From Chloroflexota bacterium (GTDB lineage: Bacteria; Chloroflexota; Dehalococcoidia; DSTF01; JACRBR01), in assembly GCA_028872875.1 (NCBI GenBank), contig JAGWOC010000024.1, forward strand, positions 1-41,930: DNA of 41,930 nucleotides. The letters are read 5' to 3'. This document shows positions 22,757 to 30,647 of the stretch, in pieces; the first letter of the stretch is position 1; every line of letters begins with the position of its first letter. The notes under the pieces were generated by a model, which was given only the letters and a program-made list of their open reading frames with translations, was not told the origin of the DNA and searched no databases. The position numbers were made by a program, and so were the translations under genes.

Positions 22757-22948
22757 ATGCCTCCGAAGAAGAAGATCAACGAGCCGCATGTGAAGCTGTA
22801 CCAGTCCGACTGTCCGGCCTGCGGGCGCCACTACGAGGGCAACTTCCCGATGTGGGTGCGGATCGGCGACTTCCCGTGCATCTGCGGCGCCATCGTGCCG
22901 GCGCCGGCCGGCCAGGGCGGCTACGGCGACTACCGGTTCGAGGACTGA
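22757..22948 (+). CDS. Small zinc-ribbon-like protein (63 aa)
   Basis: A 63-aa protein with a lysine-rich start (PPKKKINEPHVKLYQ) and four cysteines in two pairs: CPAC at residues 19-22 and CIC at 41-43. The second pair is followed by GAIVPAPAG. The spacing fits a small zinc ribbon. No function is known to me. It begins ten bases after the previous stop and ends three bases before the PTPS gene, so it is in the same transcript. The ATG at 22757 has GGGACC before it, a weak ribosome site. Confidence 0.6.
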   Translation: MPPKKKINEPHVKLYQSDCPACGRHYEGNFPMWVRIGDFPCICGAIVPAPAGQGGYGDYRFED

Positions 22949-22951
22949 CCG

Positions 22952-23446
22952 ATGCCCGCCACGGAGTACCGCGTCCGCGTCGAGCGCAACAGGCTGAAGT
23001 TCGCGGCGGCGCACTTCGCGACGTTCGAGGGGAGCTGCGAGCCGCTCCACGGCCACAACTACGCCGTGACGATCGAGGTCGCGGGGACGCTGACGGACGA
23101 CGCGTGGGTAGCCGACTTCTCGACGCTCAAGACGCTGGGCAGGGCGCTGTGCGATGAGCTGGACCACAAGTTCCTGCTGCAGCGCGACAGCCGCGTCCTC
23201 CAGGTCGACGAGGGCATGAGCAACTGGAAGGTGCGCTTCCTCGAGCGCGGCTTCGTCTTCCCGAAATCCGACGTGATCGCATTGCCGATCGACAACACGA
23301 CCGCCGAGCGGCTGGCAGAGTGGTTCGCCGGCCGTTTGCGCGACGGCCTGCGAGCGCGCGGTGCGTCGAACCTGACGTCGCTCATCGTCGGCGTCGAAGA
23401 GGCGCCGGGGCAGGCGGGCTGGTGTGAGATGGCGCTGGGCGCCTGA
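22952..23446 (+). CDS. 6-pyruvoyltetrahydropterin synthase paralogue, PTPS-III type
   Basis: A 164-aa tunnelling-fold enzyme of the QueD/PTPS family. Zinc ligands are H21 (FAAAHF) and H33/H35 in the motif C29-E30-P-L-H-G-H. The catalytic D71-H72 pair (LDHKFLL) and a C-terminal glutamate (VGVEEAPG) are also present. The tandem Cys-Glu is the published mark of PTPS-III proteins (glutamate replacing or accompanying the catalytic cysteine). These convert dihydroneopterin triphosphate to 6-hydroxymethyl-dihydropterin and bypass FolB. With folP and folK just upstream and no folB visible, this is the likely dihydroneopterin-step enzyme of the cluster. A dual QueD role in queuosine synthesis is possible because the cysteine is kept. 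Confidence 0.85.
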   Translation: MPATEYRVRVERNRLKFAAAHFATFEGSCEPLHGHNYAVTIEVAGTLTDDAWVADFSTLKTLGRALCDELDHKFLLQRDSRVLQVDEGMSNWKVRFLERGFVFPKSDVIALPIDNTTAERLAEWFAGRLRDGLRARGASNLTSLIVGVEEAPGQAGWCEMALGA

Positions 23447-23543
23447 GCCCGGCGCCCGCGCACGGCCGGGCGCGAAGGCCCCGGGGCCAGCCGCGGCCGG
23501 CAAACTCGGCGCCAAAGGGATACATCTTGTACCACATTTTCCA

Positions 23544-23573
23544 TTGACAGCCGCGCGGATTTGGGCCCACGAT
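23544..23573 (+). promoter_or_regulatory. Promoter of the XRE-family regulator
   Basis: TTGACA (23544-23549), 18-base spacer, CACGAT (23568-23573), seven bases before the ATG at 23581. This is the best complete -35/-10 pair in the window, again with leaderless spacing. Lower-GC sequence lies just upstream (CATCTTGTACCACATTTTCC at 23523-23542) and may hold an operator. Confidence 0.5.
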
Positions 23574-23580
23574 CGGCGCC

Positions 23581-24393
23581 ATGGACGACCACGCGTGGAG
23601 CGAGCGGTTGCGGCGGGCGCGGCGCGGCGCGGGGCTGACGCAGACGGAGGTCGCGCGCATCGCCGGGCTGTCGATGCAGACGGTACGCGCGTACGAGCGC
23701 CGGCGCCGGCACCCGACGCGCCCGCGCCTCATCGCCATCCTCGACGCGCTCCACGTCGAATGGGCGGAGCGCAACGCGATCCTGACGGCGGCGGGGTACG
23801 CGCCGGACGGGCACGGGCCCGGTGCCCGACGCCCGATCGCCGGATGCACCCGCGCTGAGGCGGCCGGCGAACTCGCGCACTACTCGTGGCCGGTCTTCAT
23901 GCTGGATCCGTACGGGACGGTCGTGGCCGCAAACGCGGCTACGCAACGCCTGTGGGGCATCGACCTGCCGCGCGAATCGGGCGAGCGCAGCGGGCGCAAC
24001 GTGCTGACGGTGCTCGCCGACCCGCGATTCTCGGACCGGCTGCTGAACTGGGACGCGGCGGCCATGCGGATGATCGCGATGTTCAAGGGCAACCACCGGG
24101 GAGCAGAGGGCATCGATGATGGGGAGCCCCAGTTCCGCGCGGTGCTGAACCGGCTGCTGTGCGGCGACGCGGGATACGCGGCGCGGCTCCTGCGCCTCTG
24201 GCAGACAACGGCCGCCACCGCCGCCCGGACCCGCTGGTCGTACCCGATCGTCTGGCGCGGACCGGCGGGCGAGGCGCTGCGCTTCCACGGGTTCGCCAGC
24301 CCCGCGGACGAAGACGCGGGCCTGCTCTTCCACGACTGGATCCCACTCGACGGGGCGGCGTGGGCGGGACTCGCGGCGCTCGGCGGCTGCTGA
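23581..24393 (+). CDS. XRE-family regulator with MmyB-like ligand-binding domain
   Basis: A 270-aa transcription regulator. Residues 8-62 form an XRE helix-turn-helix (SERLRRARRGAGLTQTEVAR, IAGLSMQTVRAYERRRRHPT). From about residue 95 follows a PAS-like MmyB-type domain (SWPVFMLDPYGTVVAANAAT, QRLWGIDLPRE, then NVLTVLADPRFSDRL). The wording (WPV-x-x-LD-x-x-x-x-V-x-x-N) is typical of that family, whose ligands are thought to be fatty-acid-like. It has its own promoter with leaderless spacing and probably controls itself. No obvious target gene of the SDR type lies next to it. Confidence 0.85.
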   Translation: MDDHAWSERLRRARRGAGLTQTEVARIAGLSMQTVRAYERRRRHPTRPRLIAILDALHVEWAERNAILTAAGYAPDGHGPGARRPIAGCTRAEAAGELAHYSWPVFMLDPYGTVVAANAATQRLWGIDLPRESGERSGRNVLTVLADPRFSDRLLNWDAAAMRMIAMFKGNHRGAEGIDDGEPQFRAVLNRLLCGDAGYAARLLRLWQTTAATAARTRWSYPIVWRGPAGEALRFHGFASPADEDAGLLFHDWIPLDGAAWAGLAALGGC

Positions 24394-24404
24394 TCGCCAC
24401 CTGC

Positions 24405-24410
24405 TATGAT
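24405..24410 (+). promoter_or_regulatory. -10 box of scpA, leaderless spacing
   Basis: TATGAT, seven bases before the ATG at 24418. Two more in-frame ATG codons lie inside or next to the box. Confidence 0.45.
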
Positions 24411-24417
24411 GCGCGCG

Positions 24418-25194
24418 ATGAGCATCTCGCCGCCCGCCGAGGGATACCAGCTCACGCTGCCGATCTTCGAAGGGCCGCTCGACCTGCTGTTGCACCTCAT
24501 CGAGCGGGAAGAGCTGGACATCACGGACATCGCGCTGGTCACGGTCACCGACCAGTACATGCGGTACCTGCACGCGGGTGATCAGCTCAACATCGACGCG
24601 CTCGCCGACTTCATCGCCATCGGTGCCCGGCTGCTCTTCCTGAAGTCGCGCGCGCTGCTGCCGCGGCCGTCATCAACGGAAGACGGCGGCGAAGAGGAAG
24701 ACGACGCCGGCGACGACCTGACGCGCCAGCTCATCGAGTACAAGCTGTTCAAGGAAGCGGCCGGGCGGCTGCGGGCTATCGAAGCCGCGGGCCTGCACTC
24801 CTACCCGCGCATCGCGCCGCCGCCGGAGTTCCCGCCGCCGACCGGACTCGACGGTGTGACGCTCGACCTGCTCCAGCGCATCGTCGAGGCGGCGCTCACG
24901 CGCACGCGCGTGGAAGAGCCGGTGCAGGTGATCCACCCGCACCGCTTCACCGTGAGCGAGAAGATCGCGCTGATCCGCGACCTGCTGGCCGCCGAAGGGC
25001 GCGCGAGCTTCCGCGCGCTCGTCGAGGGGTGCCGGACGCGCATGGAGGTCGTCGTATCGTTCATGGCGGTGCTGGAGCTGATCAAGTCGCGCGCCATCGA
25101 GGCCGTGCAGGACGCGGCGTTCGAGGACATCGTCCTGGTGCCGTCGGAGGACGCGCCGCTCGACGTCCCGGTAACATCGGAGTTCGACGACTAG
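24418..25194 (+). CDS. scpA: Segregation and condensation protein A
   Basis: ScpA, the kleisin subunit that bridges SMC heads in the bacterial condensin complex, 258 aa. The N-terminal signature is YQLTLPIFEGPLDLLLHLIE, followed by REELDITDIALVTVTDQYM, ADFIAIGARLLFLKSRALL, an acidic linker (EDGGEEEDDAGDD), and a C-terminal winged-helix region with VSFMAVLELIKSRAIEAVQ. I start at 24418, seven bases after a TATGAT box; in-frame ATGs at 24406 and 24409 are unlikely because they overlap it. scpB, the usual next gene, is not here; a REP element and an alcohol dehydrogenase gene follow. Confidence 0.93.
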   Translation: MSISPPAEGYQLTLPIFEGPLDLLLHLIEREELDITDIALVTVTDQYMRYLHAGDQLNIDALADFIAIGARLLFLKSRALLPRPSSTEDGGEEEDDAGDDLTRQLIEYKLFKEAAGRLRAIEAAGLHSYPRIAPPPEFPPPTGLDGVTLDLLQRIVEAALTRTRVEEPVQVIHPHRFTVSEKIALIRDLLAAEGRASFRALVEGCRTRMEVVVSFMAVLELIKSRAIEAVQDAAFEDIVLVPSEDAPLDVPVTSEFDD

Positions 25195-25200
25195 CGGACA

Positions 25201-25243
25201 CCTCACCCCCCGGCCCCCTCTCCAGTGCGATGGAGAGGGGGAG
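25201..25243. repeat. REP-like palindrome, inverted copy
   Basis: CCTCACCCCCCGGCCCCCTC is followed by TCCAGTGCGATGGAGAGGGG. This is the opposite orientation of the element at 16241-16282, here after the scpA stop. The hairpin could also serve as a 3' end. Confidence 0.75.
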
Positions 25244-25324
25244 ACAAGCGTGCGACGAGGGGGGATAGGCGTCGAACGTGTCCACCCGCTCGCCTGCCGC
25301 CGGCCGGCCGGGTCTCGCAGCGGG

Positions 25325-25330
25325 TACGAT
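25325..25330 (+). promoter_or_regulatory. -10 box of the alcohol dehydrogenase gene
   Basis: TACGAT, six bases before the ATG at 25337. Confidence 0.45.
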
Positions 25331-25336
25331 CTGGTC

Positions 25337-26341
25337 ATGAAGGCGCAGGTGCTGCACGAGACCGGCGACGCCGGGACGCCGAGGCTGCGCCTCGAGGATG
25401 TGCCGGAGCCGGCGCCTGGCCCCGGGCAGGTGCTGATCGCCGTCGAGGCGTGCGGGGTGTGCCGCACGGACCTCCACATCGTCGAGGGCGAGGTGCGCGG
25501 CCGGCTGCCGCTGATCCCGGGGCACCAGGCGGCGGGCCGCGTCGTCGCGCCCGGGGCGGGCGTCGATGCCTTCGCGCCGGGTGACGCCGTGGGCGTCGGC
25601 TGGCTGTTCAGCACCTGCGGCGCCTGCCGCTTCTGCGCGAGCGGGCGCGAGAACCTCTGCGAGCAGGCGCGCTTCACCGGCCGCGACGAGCACGGCGGCT
25701 ACGCCGAACGGATGATCGCCGACGCGCGGTACGTGTACCGGCTGCCGCCGTCATTCGCCGCGGCCGACGCTGCGCCGCTGCTCTGCGCGGGGATCATTGG
25801 GTATCGCGCGCTGCGGCTCTCGGGGATCCGGCCGGGCGGGCGGCTGGGGCTCGTCGGCTTCGGCGCATCCGCGCACCTGGCGATCCAGGTCGCGCTGCAC
25901 TGGAACTGCGAGGTCTACGCGTTCACGCGCGAAGAGCACCACCGCCGGCTCGCACGCGAGCTGGGCGCGGCGTGGGCGGGGCAGGCGTGGGATGACCCCG
26001 GCGTACCGCTCGACGCGGCGGTGATCTTCGCGCCGGCGGGCGAGCTGATCCCGCAGACGCTGGCACACCTCGACCGGGGAGCGACGCTCGCCGTCAACGC
26101 GATCCACATGACCGCGATCCCCTCGTTCTCGTACGACGTCCTCTACCACGAGCGCACGGTGCGCAGCGTCGCGAACTTCACGCGGCGCGACGCGGAGGAG
26201 TTCCTCGCGCTCGCGGCGGCGATCCCCGTGCGCGTCGAGGTCGAACGCTATCCGCTCGAAGGCGCGAACGAGGTGCTGCTGCGCCTGAAGCGCGGTGCGG
26301 TGCACGGCGCGGCGGTGCTGGAGATCGGCACCAGCGGGTAA
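25337..26341 (+). CDS. Zinc-dependent alcohol dehydrogenase (MDR family)
   Basis: A 334-aa medium-chain zinc alcohol dehydrogenase. The catalytic zinc site is C42 (EACGVCRTDLH), H63 (PGHQAAGRV, with Gln where Glu is usual) and a later Cys (APLLCAGIIGY). The structural zinc lobe is STCGACRFCASGRENLC. The nucleotide site is GLVGFGASAHLAIQVA, where the last Gly of the usual GxGxxG is altered (GFGASA). The C-terminus LEGANEVLLRLKRGAVHGAA is typical. It belongs to the branch that oxidises simple alcohols. The start at 25337 follows a TACGAT box by six bases. It converges on the molybdoenzyme gene with a 20-base gap. Confidence 0.9.
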   Translation: MKAQVLHETGDAGTPRLRLEDVPEPAPGPGQVLIAVEACGVCRTDLHIVEGEVRGRLPLIPGHQAAGRVVAPGAGVDAFAPGDAVGVGWLFSTCGACRFCASGRENLCEQARFTGRDEHGGYAERMIADARYVYRLPPSFAAADAAPLLCAGIIGYRALRLSGIRPGGRLGLVGFGASAHLAIQVALHWNCEVYAFTREEHHRRLARELGAAWAGQAWDDPGVPLDAAVIFAPAGELIPQTLAHLDRGATLAVNAIHMTAIPSFSYDVLYHERTVRSVANFTRRDAEEFLALAAAIPVRVEVERYPLEGANEVLLRLKRGAVHGAAVLEIGTSG

Positions 26342-26361
26342 CGGCGCACGGCGCCCCGGGC

Positions 26362-29163
26362 TCAGCCGCCGGGCGTGCGTCCTGCCTTCTCGATCTCGAC
26401 GCGGACGCCGCGGTCGATCGGCACGGGCTGCCAGTGCAGCGCGCGATAGCGCAGGTGGCCGTAGCCGCCGGCAAAGTGCAGCCACTTCACCATGCCGGGC
26501 TCGACGTTCGACGTGTCGCGCCAGCCCTCGAACTGGTACGGCTCGAAGCCGTTGTACATGATCAGTTGCCCGGGCCGGACCGCCGGCGTCACGCGCGCTT
26601 CGACGAACGCCTCCGAGATATCGTTGTACACACGCATCTGGTCGCCATCGGCGATGCCGCGCGAGAGGGCGTCGCCGTCGTTGACGTAGGCGGTCGGGTG
26701 GCCGCGGTGCGTGTTCAGGATCACGTGGTTGGTCATGTTCGTGGAGTTCGTGCTCCAGCGCGGGTGGCCGCCGGTCATTTCGAGCGGGTAGCAGCCGCCC
26801 TGCGCCGGCGGCTCCTTGTGCACCGGCAGCTCCTCGCCCGCCTCGAGGAACCAGTCGTGGTCGATGTAGAACTGGGCACGGCGGGTCAGCGTCGGGAATG
26901 GCTCCTTCTTCTCCGTCTGCCAGCGGAACGGGGCGTGCGTGCGGTCGGGCGCGAGGTCGGACGCCTGCGCCAGCGCCATCGGCGAGCGGCCCCAGCCGGT
27001 GAAGCGCACGTAGCCGCTCTCTCGCAGCGTCGCCAGCGTCGTGTCGGGCGGGATGGTGCCGGTCGCGGCGGAATCGGTCACCATCTCGTTGATCACGGTG
27101 TCGTCGCCGGCGAAGTAACCGTCGCCGGTGATCTGCTCGTGGAGGTTGTCGAGCCGGACGGGCATGCCGAGCCGCGACGTGAACTCGGTGAAGCCGCGCG
27201 CCACGGCCCGCGCCGACAGCACGCGGGCGAGCGCCTGGGCGAACTGCCACTCGGTCTTCGTGTCCTCGGGCGGGTCGACGACGCGGTCGGAGAGCGTGAG
27301 GTTCATGACGTCCGGCGTCGTGTAGGGGAAGTTCGGCTTCTCGTAGTGATGCGCCGCGGGCAGCACGATGTCGGACCAGAGCCCCGTCGTCGTCATCCGC
27401 ACGTCGAGCGAGACGACGAGGTCGAGCTTCGGCCAGAGATGCGTGAGCAGTTGCTGCTGGCCGCCGCGCGTGCGGCGCAGCAGGTTGCCGCCGATCTCGA
27501 ACAGCACGCGCGGCGGCGCGTCGGGCGCCGGCTGCTGCGCGCCGTCCCACCAGCCACGGTCGACCGCCTCCTGCACGTACTCGGAGAACGTGCGCTTCAT
27601 CGACGGGTCGCTCCAGCCGGCCCGCTCCCACGCCTCGCGGTAGCCGCAGTGATTCAGCCAAAAGAAGGCGGCCGGCACGTTGCCGCCCAGCGCCGCGCCG
27701 CGATACCCCATCTCGTGCGAAAGGATCTCGTCGGTGAGTGTCGGGTCCTGCGCCTTCATCGCGGCAGCCATCGTGGTCAGGGCCGTATCGAGCGCGCGCG
27801 CCGCCTCCGGTCCCGGCGTGGGCTTCGACGACCACGTGAACATGCCGTCGAACATGCCGACGGCCCAACTGCGGATGCCGGCGCCCTGCTTGCCCCAGTT
27901 GCCGGTGAGCGCGAGCAGCAGGCACAGCGAGCGCTCCATGAGGTCGCCGTGGTACGACTTGCCGAAGGTCCAGCCGTCGAGGATGTGCGTCTTGCCACCG
28001 GCCACCATGCGCGCGAGCCGCTCGATCACGGACGGGTGTACGCCGCACGCCCCCGAGGCGGCCGCCGGCGCGTAGTCGCGCAGCCGCTCTTCGAGCAGCA
28101 CGAACGCAGGGATGACGTCGACCTCGCTGCCATCGGCGAGGCGCGCGCGATAGGTGCCGCGCAGCGCCGGGCGGATGGCGCCGAGCGCGAGCGTGCGCGG
28201 CGCTTCGACGATCGCGCCGGTGCGCTCGTCGAACATGGAGAAGATGTCGTCGCGGCCGCCATCGACGATGTCCCGCTGGCGCAGGAAGCGGCGGTTGTCG
28301 CGCCGCACGAGCAGCGGCAGGTCGGTCTGCTCGCGCACGAAGCCCTCGTCCATCAGCCCTTCATCGAGGATCACGCGGCACATCGACAGCGCCAGCGCGG
28401 CATCGCTGCCGATGCGCACCGGCACGAAGAGGTCCGCGTGCGGCGCCGAGGGGCTGTAATCCGGCCCGACGATCACGACCTGGGCGCCGTGGTAGCGCGC
28501 TTCGGTGATGTAGTGGAAGAGGGGGATGTCGCTGTACGCGGGGTTGTTCGCCCAGATGACGATGACGTCGGAGTGGAACCAGTCGTCGTTGCTGGCGCAC
28601 GGGTCGAAGCGCCCGAAGGTGACGTAGATACCCGGGCTCCAGTCGTTGATCTCCGCCTGGACATCGGTGAGCGTGCAGCCGAGCTTGTTGAACACCGCCC
28701 CGGCAAGCGCGATGCTCTGGACGCCGCCCTGGCCCGGCGTGCCGACGCGGACGATGCTCTCGGGGCCGGCCGCCTGGATGGCGTCGAGCATGCGCTCGGC
28801 GATCTCGCCGAGCGCGTCGTCCCAGGAGACCTGCTGCCAGCGCCCCTCGCCGCGCGCGCCGGCGCGGCGCAGCGGGTGCAGGATGCGCTCGCCGCCGGAG
28901 AGGAGCCGGCTCCACGAGCCGCCCTTCTGGCAGCCCATCGGGTTCATGTCGGGCACGCCGGGCTCGATGACCGGGAAGGTGCCGGCCTGCTCCTCGCGCA
29001 CGATCGCGCCGTCCCTGACGTACACGCGATACGGACAGTTGCCGGGGTAGCAGTCGACGCAGTGGCTGCCCCAGCCCCAGCGGTCGTACGCGGACGCGCC
29101 ACGGTAGGCGTCCTCGCCGGGGTGCGCATCGCGGGGGTGCGGGCGCTTCGCCTTGCTGACCAT
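26362..29163 (-). CDS. DMSO-reductase-family type II molybdoenzyme, catalytic subunit
   Basis: A 933-aa molybdenum enzyme with bis-MGD cofactor. The N-terminal Fe-S site is SHCVDCYPGNCPYRVYVRDG (H34, C35, C38, C43) plus C78 in NPMGCQKGG. The molybdenum ligand is probably D174 in AEINDWSPGIY, the place of the NarG aspartate, which puts it in the type II group with NarG and the ethylbenzene, selenate and chlorate enzymes. VIVIWANNPAYSDIPLFHYI, ARYHGAQVVIVGPDYSPSAP and GSDAALALSMCRVILDEGLM follow NarG order. No twin-arginine signal is visible, suggesting a cytoplasmic enzyme. The beta, gamma and chaperone genes are absent. The ATG at 29163 has GGAGGG directly upstream. Substrate unknown. Confidence 0.85.
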   Translation of the reverse strand: MVSKAKRPHPRDAHPGEDAYRGASAYDRWGWGSHCVDCYPGNCPYRVYVRDGAIVREEQAGTFPVIEPGVPDMNPMGCQKGGSWSRLLSGGERILHPLRRAGARGEGRWQQVSWDDALGEIAERMLDAIQAAGPESIVRVGTPGQGGVQSIALAGAVFNKLGCTLTDVQAEINDWSPGIYVTFGRFDPCASNDDWFHSDVIVIWANNPAYSDIPLFHYITEARYHGAQVVIVGPDYSPSAPHADLFVPVRIGSDAALALSMCRVILDEGLMDEGFVREQTDLPLLVRRDNRRFLRQRDIVDGGRDDIFSMFDERTGAIVEAPRTLALGAIRPALRGTYRARLADGSEVDVIPAFVLLEERLRDYAPAAASGACGVHPSVIERLARMVAGGKTHILDGWTFGKSYHGDLMERSLCLLLALTGNWGKQGAGIRSWAVGMFDGMFTWSSKPTPGPEAARALDTALTTMAAAMKAQDPTLTDEILSHEMGYRGAALGGNVPAAFFWLNHCGYREAWERAGWSDPSMKRTFSEYVQEAVDRGWWDGAQQPAPDAPPRVLFEIGGNLLRRTRGGQQQLLTHLWPKLDLVVSLDVRMTTTGLWSDIVLPAAHHYEKPNFPYTTPDVMNLTLSDRVVDPPEDTKTEWQFAQALARVLSARAVARGFTEFTSRLGMPVRLDNLHEQITGDGYFAGDDTVINEMVTDSAATGTIPPDTTLATLRESGYVRFTGWGRSPMALAQASDLAPDRTHAPFRWQTEKKEPFPTLTRRAQFYIDHDWFLEAGEELPVHKEPPAQGGCYPLEMTGGHPRWSTNSTNMTNHVILNTHRGHPTAYVNDGDALSRGIADGDQMRVYNDISEAFVEARVTPAVRPGQLIMYNGFEPYQFEGWRDTSNVEPGMVKWLHFAGGYGHLRYRALHWQPVPIDRGVRVEIEKAGRTPGG

Positions 29164-29309
29164 GATCCCTCCGTCGCAGACCGGGCGCACTCATGGTCGG
29201 GGGTGCGCGGGCCGAGCGGCAAGGGCCGGATCGCGCGGGCCGCGGGCCATTCGGCCCGACGGCGGGGGCGCGCAGGACCGATGATCACGACGGGAGAGGG
29301 TAACGGAGC

Positions 29310-29561
29310 ATGCGCGCCGGCCGTCCCGGCGCGCGACCGGCCATGTCCGCACCGGACGACGCAACGGGACGCACGCGCGAGGTGGTGCTAGGCCCCGACG
29401 GCCAGCCGATGTTCACCTGCGCACGCTGCGGCGCGCCGCTCACGAAGGACGACTTCTTCGACCTCGGCCTGCGGCTGCCGGACGCCGGCGAGCGCCGCGA
29501 GGACTACGCCGACGCGGAGCTCATCGACACGGTCCGGCACGCGATGTGCCCGGATCAATGA
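29310..29561 (+). CDS. Small cysteine-pair protein (83 aa)
   Basis: An 83-aa protein (or 72 aa if it starts at the ATG at 29343) with CARCGAPLTKDDFFDLGLRL after a strand ending GQPMFT, and a single C-terminal cysteine in HAMCPDQ. It looks like a small zinc-binding or redox peptide. No family is recognised. It is divergent from the molybdoenzyme gene, 146 bases away, so a link as a metal-handling or Fe-S partner is possible but unsupported. The start at 29310 has GGGAGAGGG about 12 bases upstream, and I prefer it on that ground. Confidence 0.5.
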   Translation: MRAGRPGARPAMSAPDDATGRTREVVLGPDGQPMFTCARCGAPLTKDDFFDLGLRLPDAGERREDYADAELIDTVRHAMCPDQ

Positions 29562-29632
29562 CCGGGGTAGAACGCCGAACACGCCCACGTCAATCTTGAA
29601 GATCTCTCACGCCACAGCCTCCCCGCACACCG

Positions 29633-29638
29633 TATGCT
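29633..29638 (+). promoter_or_regulatory. -10 box of the beta-helix gene
   Basis: TATGCT, about 50 bases before the ATG at 29688, which has its own GGAGG. No good -35 is visible. Confidence 0.35.
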
Positions 29639-29687
29639 ATGGGAAACATTGGGCGCTCCCCGATCGACTGCCGGAGGATGTCACACC

Positions 29688-30602
29688 ATGCAATCCTTCA
29701 TCAACCGGGCCGGCTGGGTACTCGCGGCGGCGCTCGGCGTCTTCGTCGTTGCCGCGCTGGCCGGCGTCGTGCGCGGCGGGCCACTCGACCCGCCGGGAGC
29801 GCCCGGGCCGACGCTGCCCCAGGTGCAGCCGCGCAGCCCGATCCCCCCGGTCGGCTGGAACGGCACGTTTCCCATCGTACTCAGCCAGCCGGGGTCGTAC
29901 TTTCTCACGCGCAACATCGATATGAGCACGCCGGGGAACGCGATCGAGATCAGCTCGAACGACGTGTCGCTTGACCTCAACGGGTTCAGGGTCGATGGGC
30001 ACGGTTCGGGTACGGAGGGCATCGCGGTTACCAGCACGATCAACAACCTCAGGGTGCACAACGGTATCGTCCGCGGTTGGAGCACCGGCATCAGCGCCAC
30101 GTTCAGCAACACGGCCTTCGCGCAGGGCGGAGACTTCGAGGACCTGCAGATCAGCGGCAACAGCCATGGCGGGATCCGGGCCGATTCGGGCTCCGTCATC
30201 CGGCACGTCACCGTGGAGGCGAACACGGACTGGGGCATCTACCTGAGCGATGCCGGAAACGCCTACTACGGCGGCCTCATCGAGGACTCCGTGGTCACGA
30301 GGAACGGCATCGGCGTGGAGGTCAACGCGAACAACGTCACCCTGCGTCGCTGCGTGATCGATAGCAGCATCAACGGGGGTGTCACGGTGGCGGGCGCGTT
30401 CGACGTGGTGACGGACAACACCATCCAGGGCACCAATTTCGGTGCGGGCGTCACGCTGACCGGCAGCTCCAATACCGTGGCGCGCAACATCTTCGCGAAC
30501 GTGGCCGGGGGTGCGGTGCAGAACCTCGGGTCCGGCAACCGCATCGGCCCGCTCGACGGCACGCTCGCCGGCACGCAGCCGTGGTCGAACGCGGGGCCGT
30601 AG
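29688..30602 (+). CDS. Secreted right-handed parallel beta-helix protein
   Basis: A 304-aa exported protein. Residues 1-30 are a signal peptide (NRAGWVLAAALGVFVVAALA), followed by a Pro-rich linker and then short beta-helix turns: SQPGSYFLTRNIDMSTPGNA, IEISSNDVSLDLNGFRVDGH, NNLRVHNGIVRGWSTGI and similar runs of N-N-x-V-x-x-N-x-I to the end (SNTVARNIFANVAGGAVQNL). Such proteins (pectate-lyase-like fold) often bind or cut polysaccharides, but no catalytic residues can be named. Lower GC and more varied codons than its neighbours hint at transfer. Its start has GGAGG 11 bases upstream. The next gene, also secreted, follows after 45 bases and may be cotranscribed. Confidence 0.75.
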   Translation: MQSFINRAGWVLAAALGVFVVAALAGVVRGGPLDPPGAPGPTLPQVQPRSPIPPVGWNGTFPIVLSQPGSYFLTRNIDMSTPGNAIEISSNDVSLDLNGFRVDGHGSGTEGIAVTSTINNLRVHNGIVRGWSTGISATFSNTAFAQGGDFEDLQISGNSHGGIRADSGSVIRHVTVEANTDWGIYLSDAGNAYYGGLIEDSVVTRNGIGVEVNANNVTLRRCVIDSSINGGVTVAGAFDVVTDNTIQGTNFGAGVTLTGSSNTVARNIFANVAGGAVQNLGSGNRIGPLDGTLAGTQPWSNAGP

Positions 30603-30647
30603 CGGCTCCGCGCGACAGAAGAGACGTGGCCGGAGGGAGGTCACAGC

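Noticed and set aside
26434-29391. 985-codon open frame antisense to the molybdoenzyme
   Set aside because: It mirrors the opposite-strand gene, has Arg/Ala/Val-rich composition and no domain; a shadow caused by high GC.
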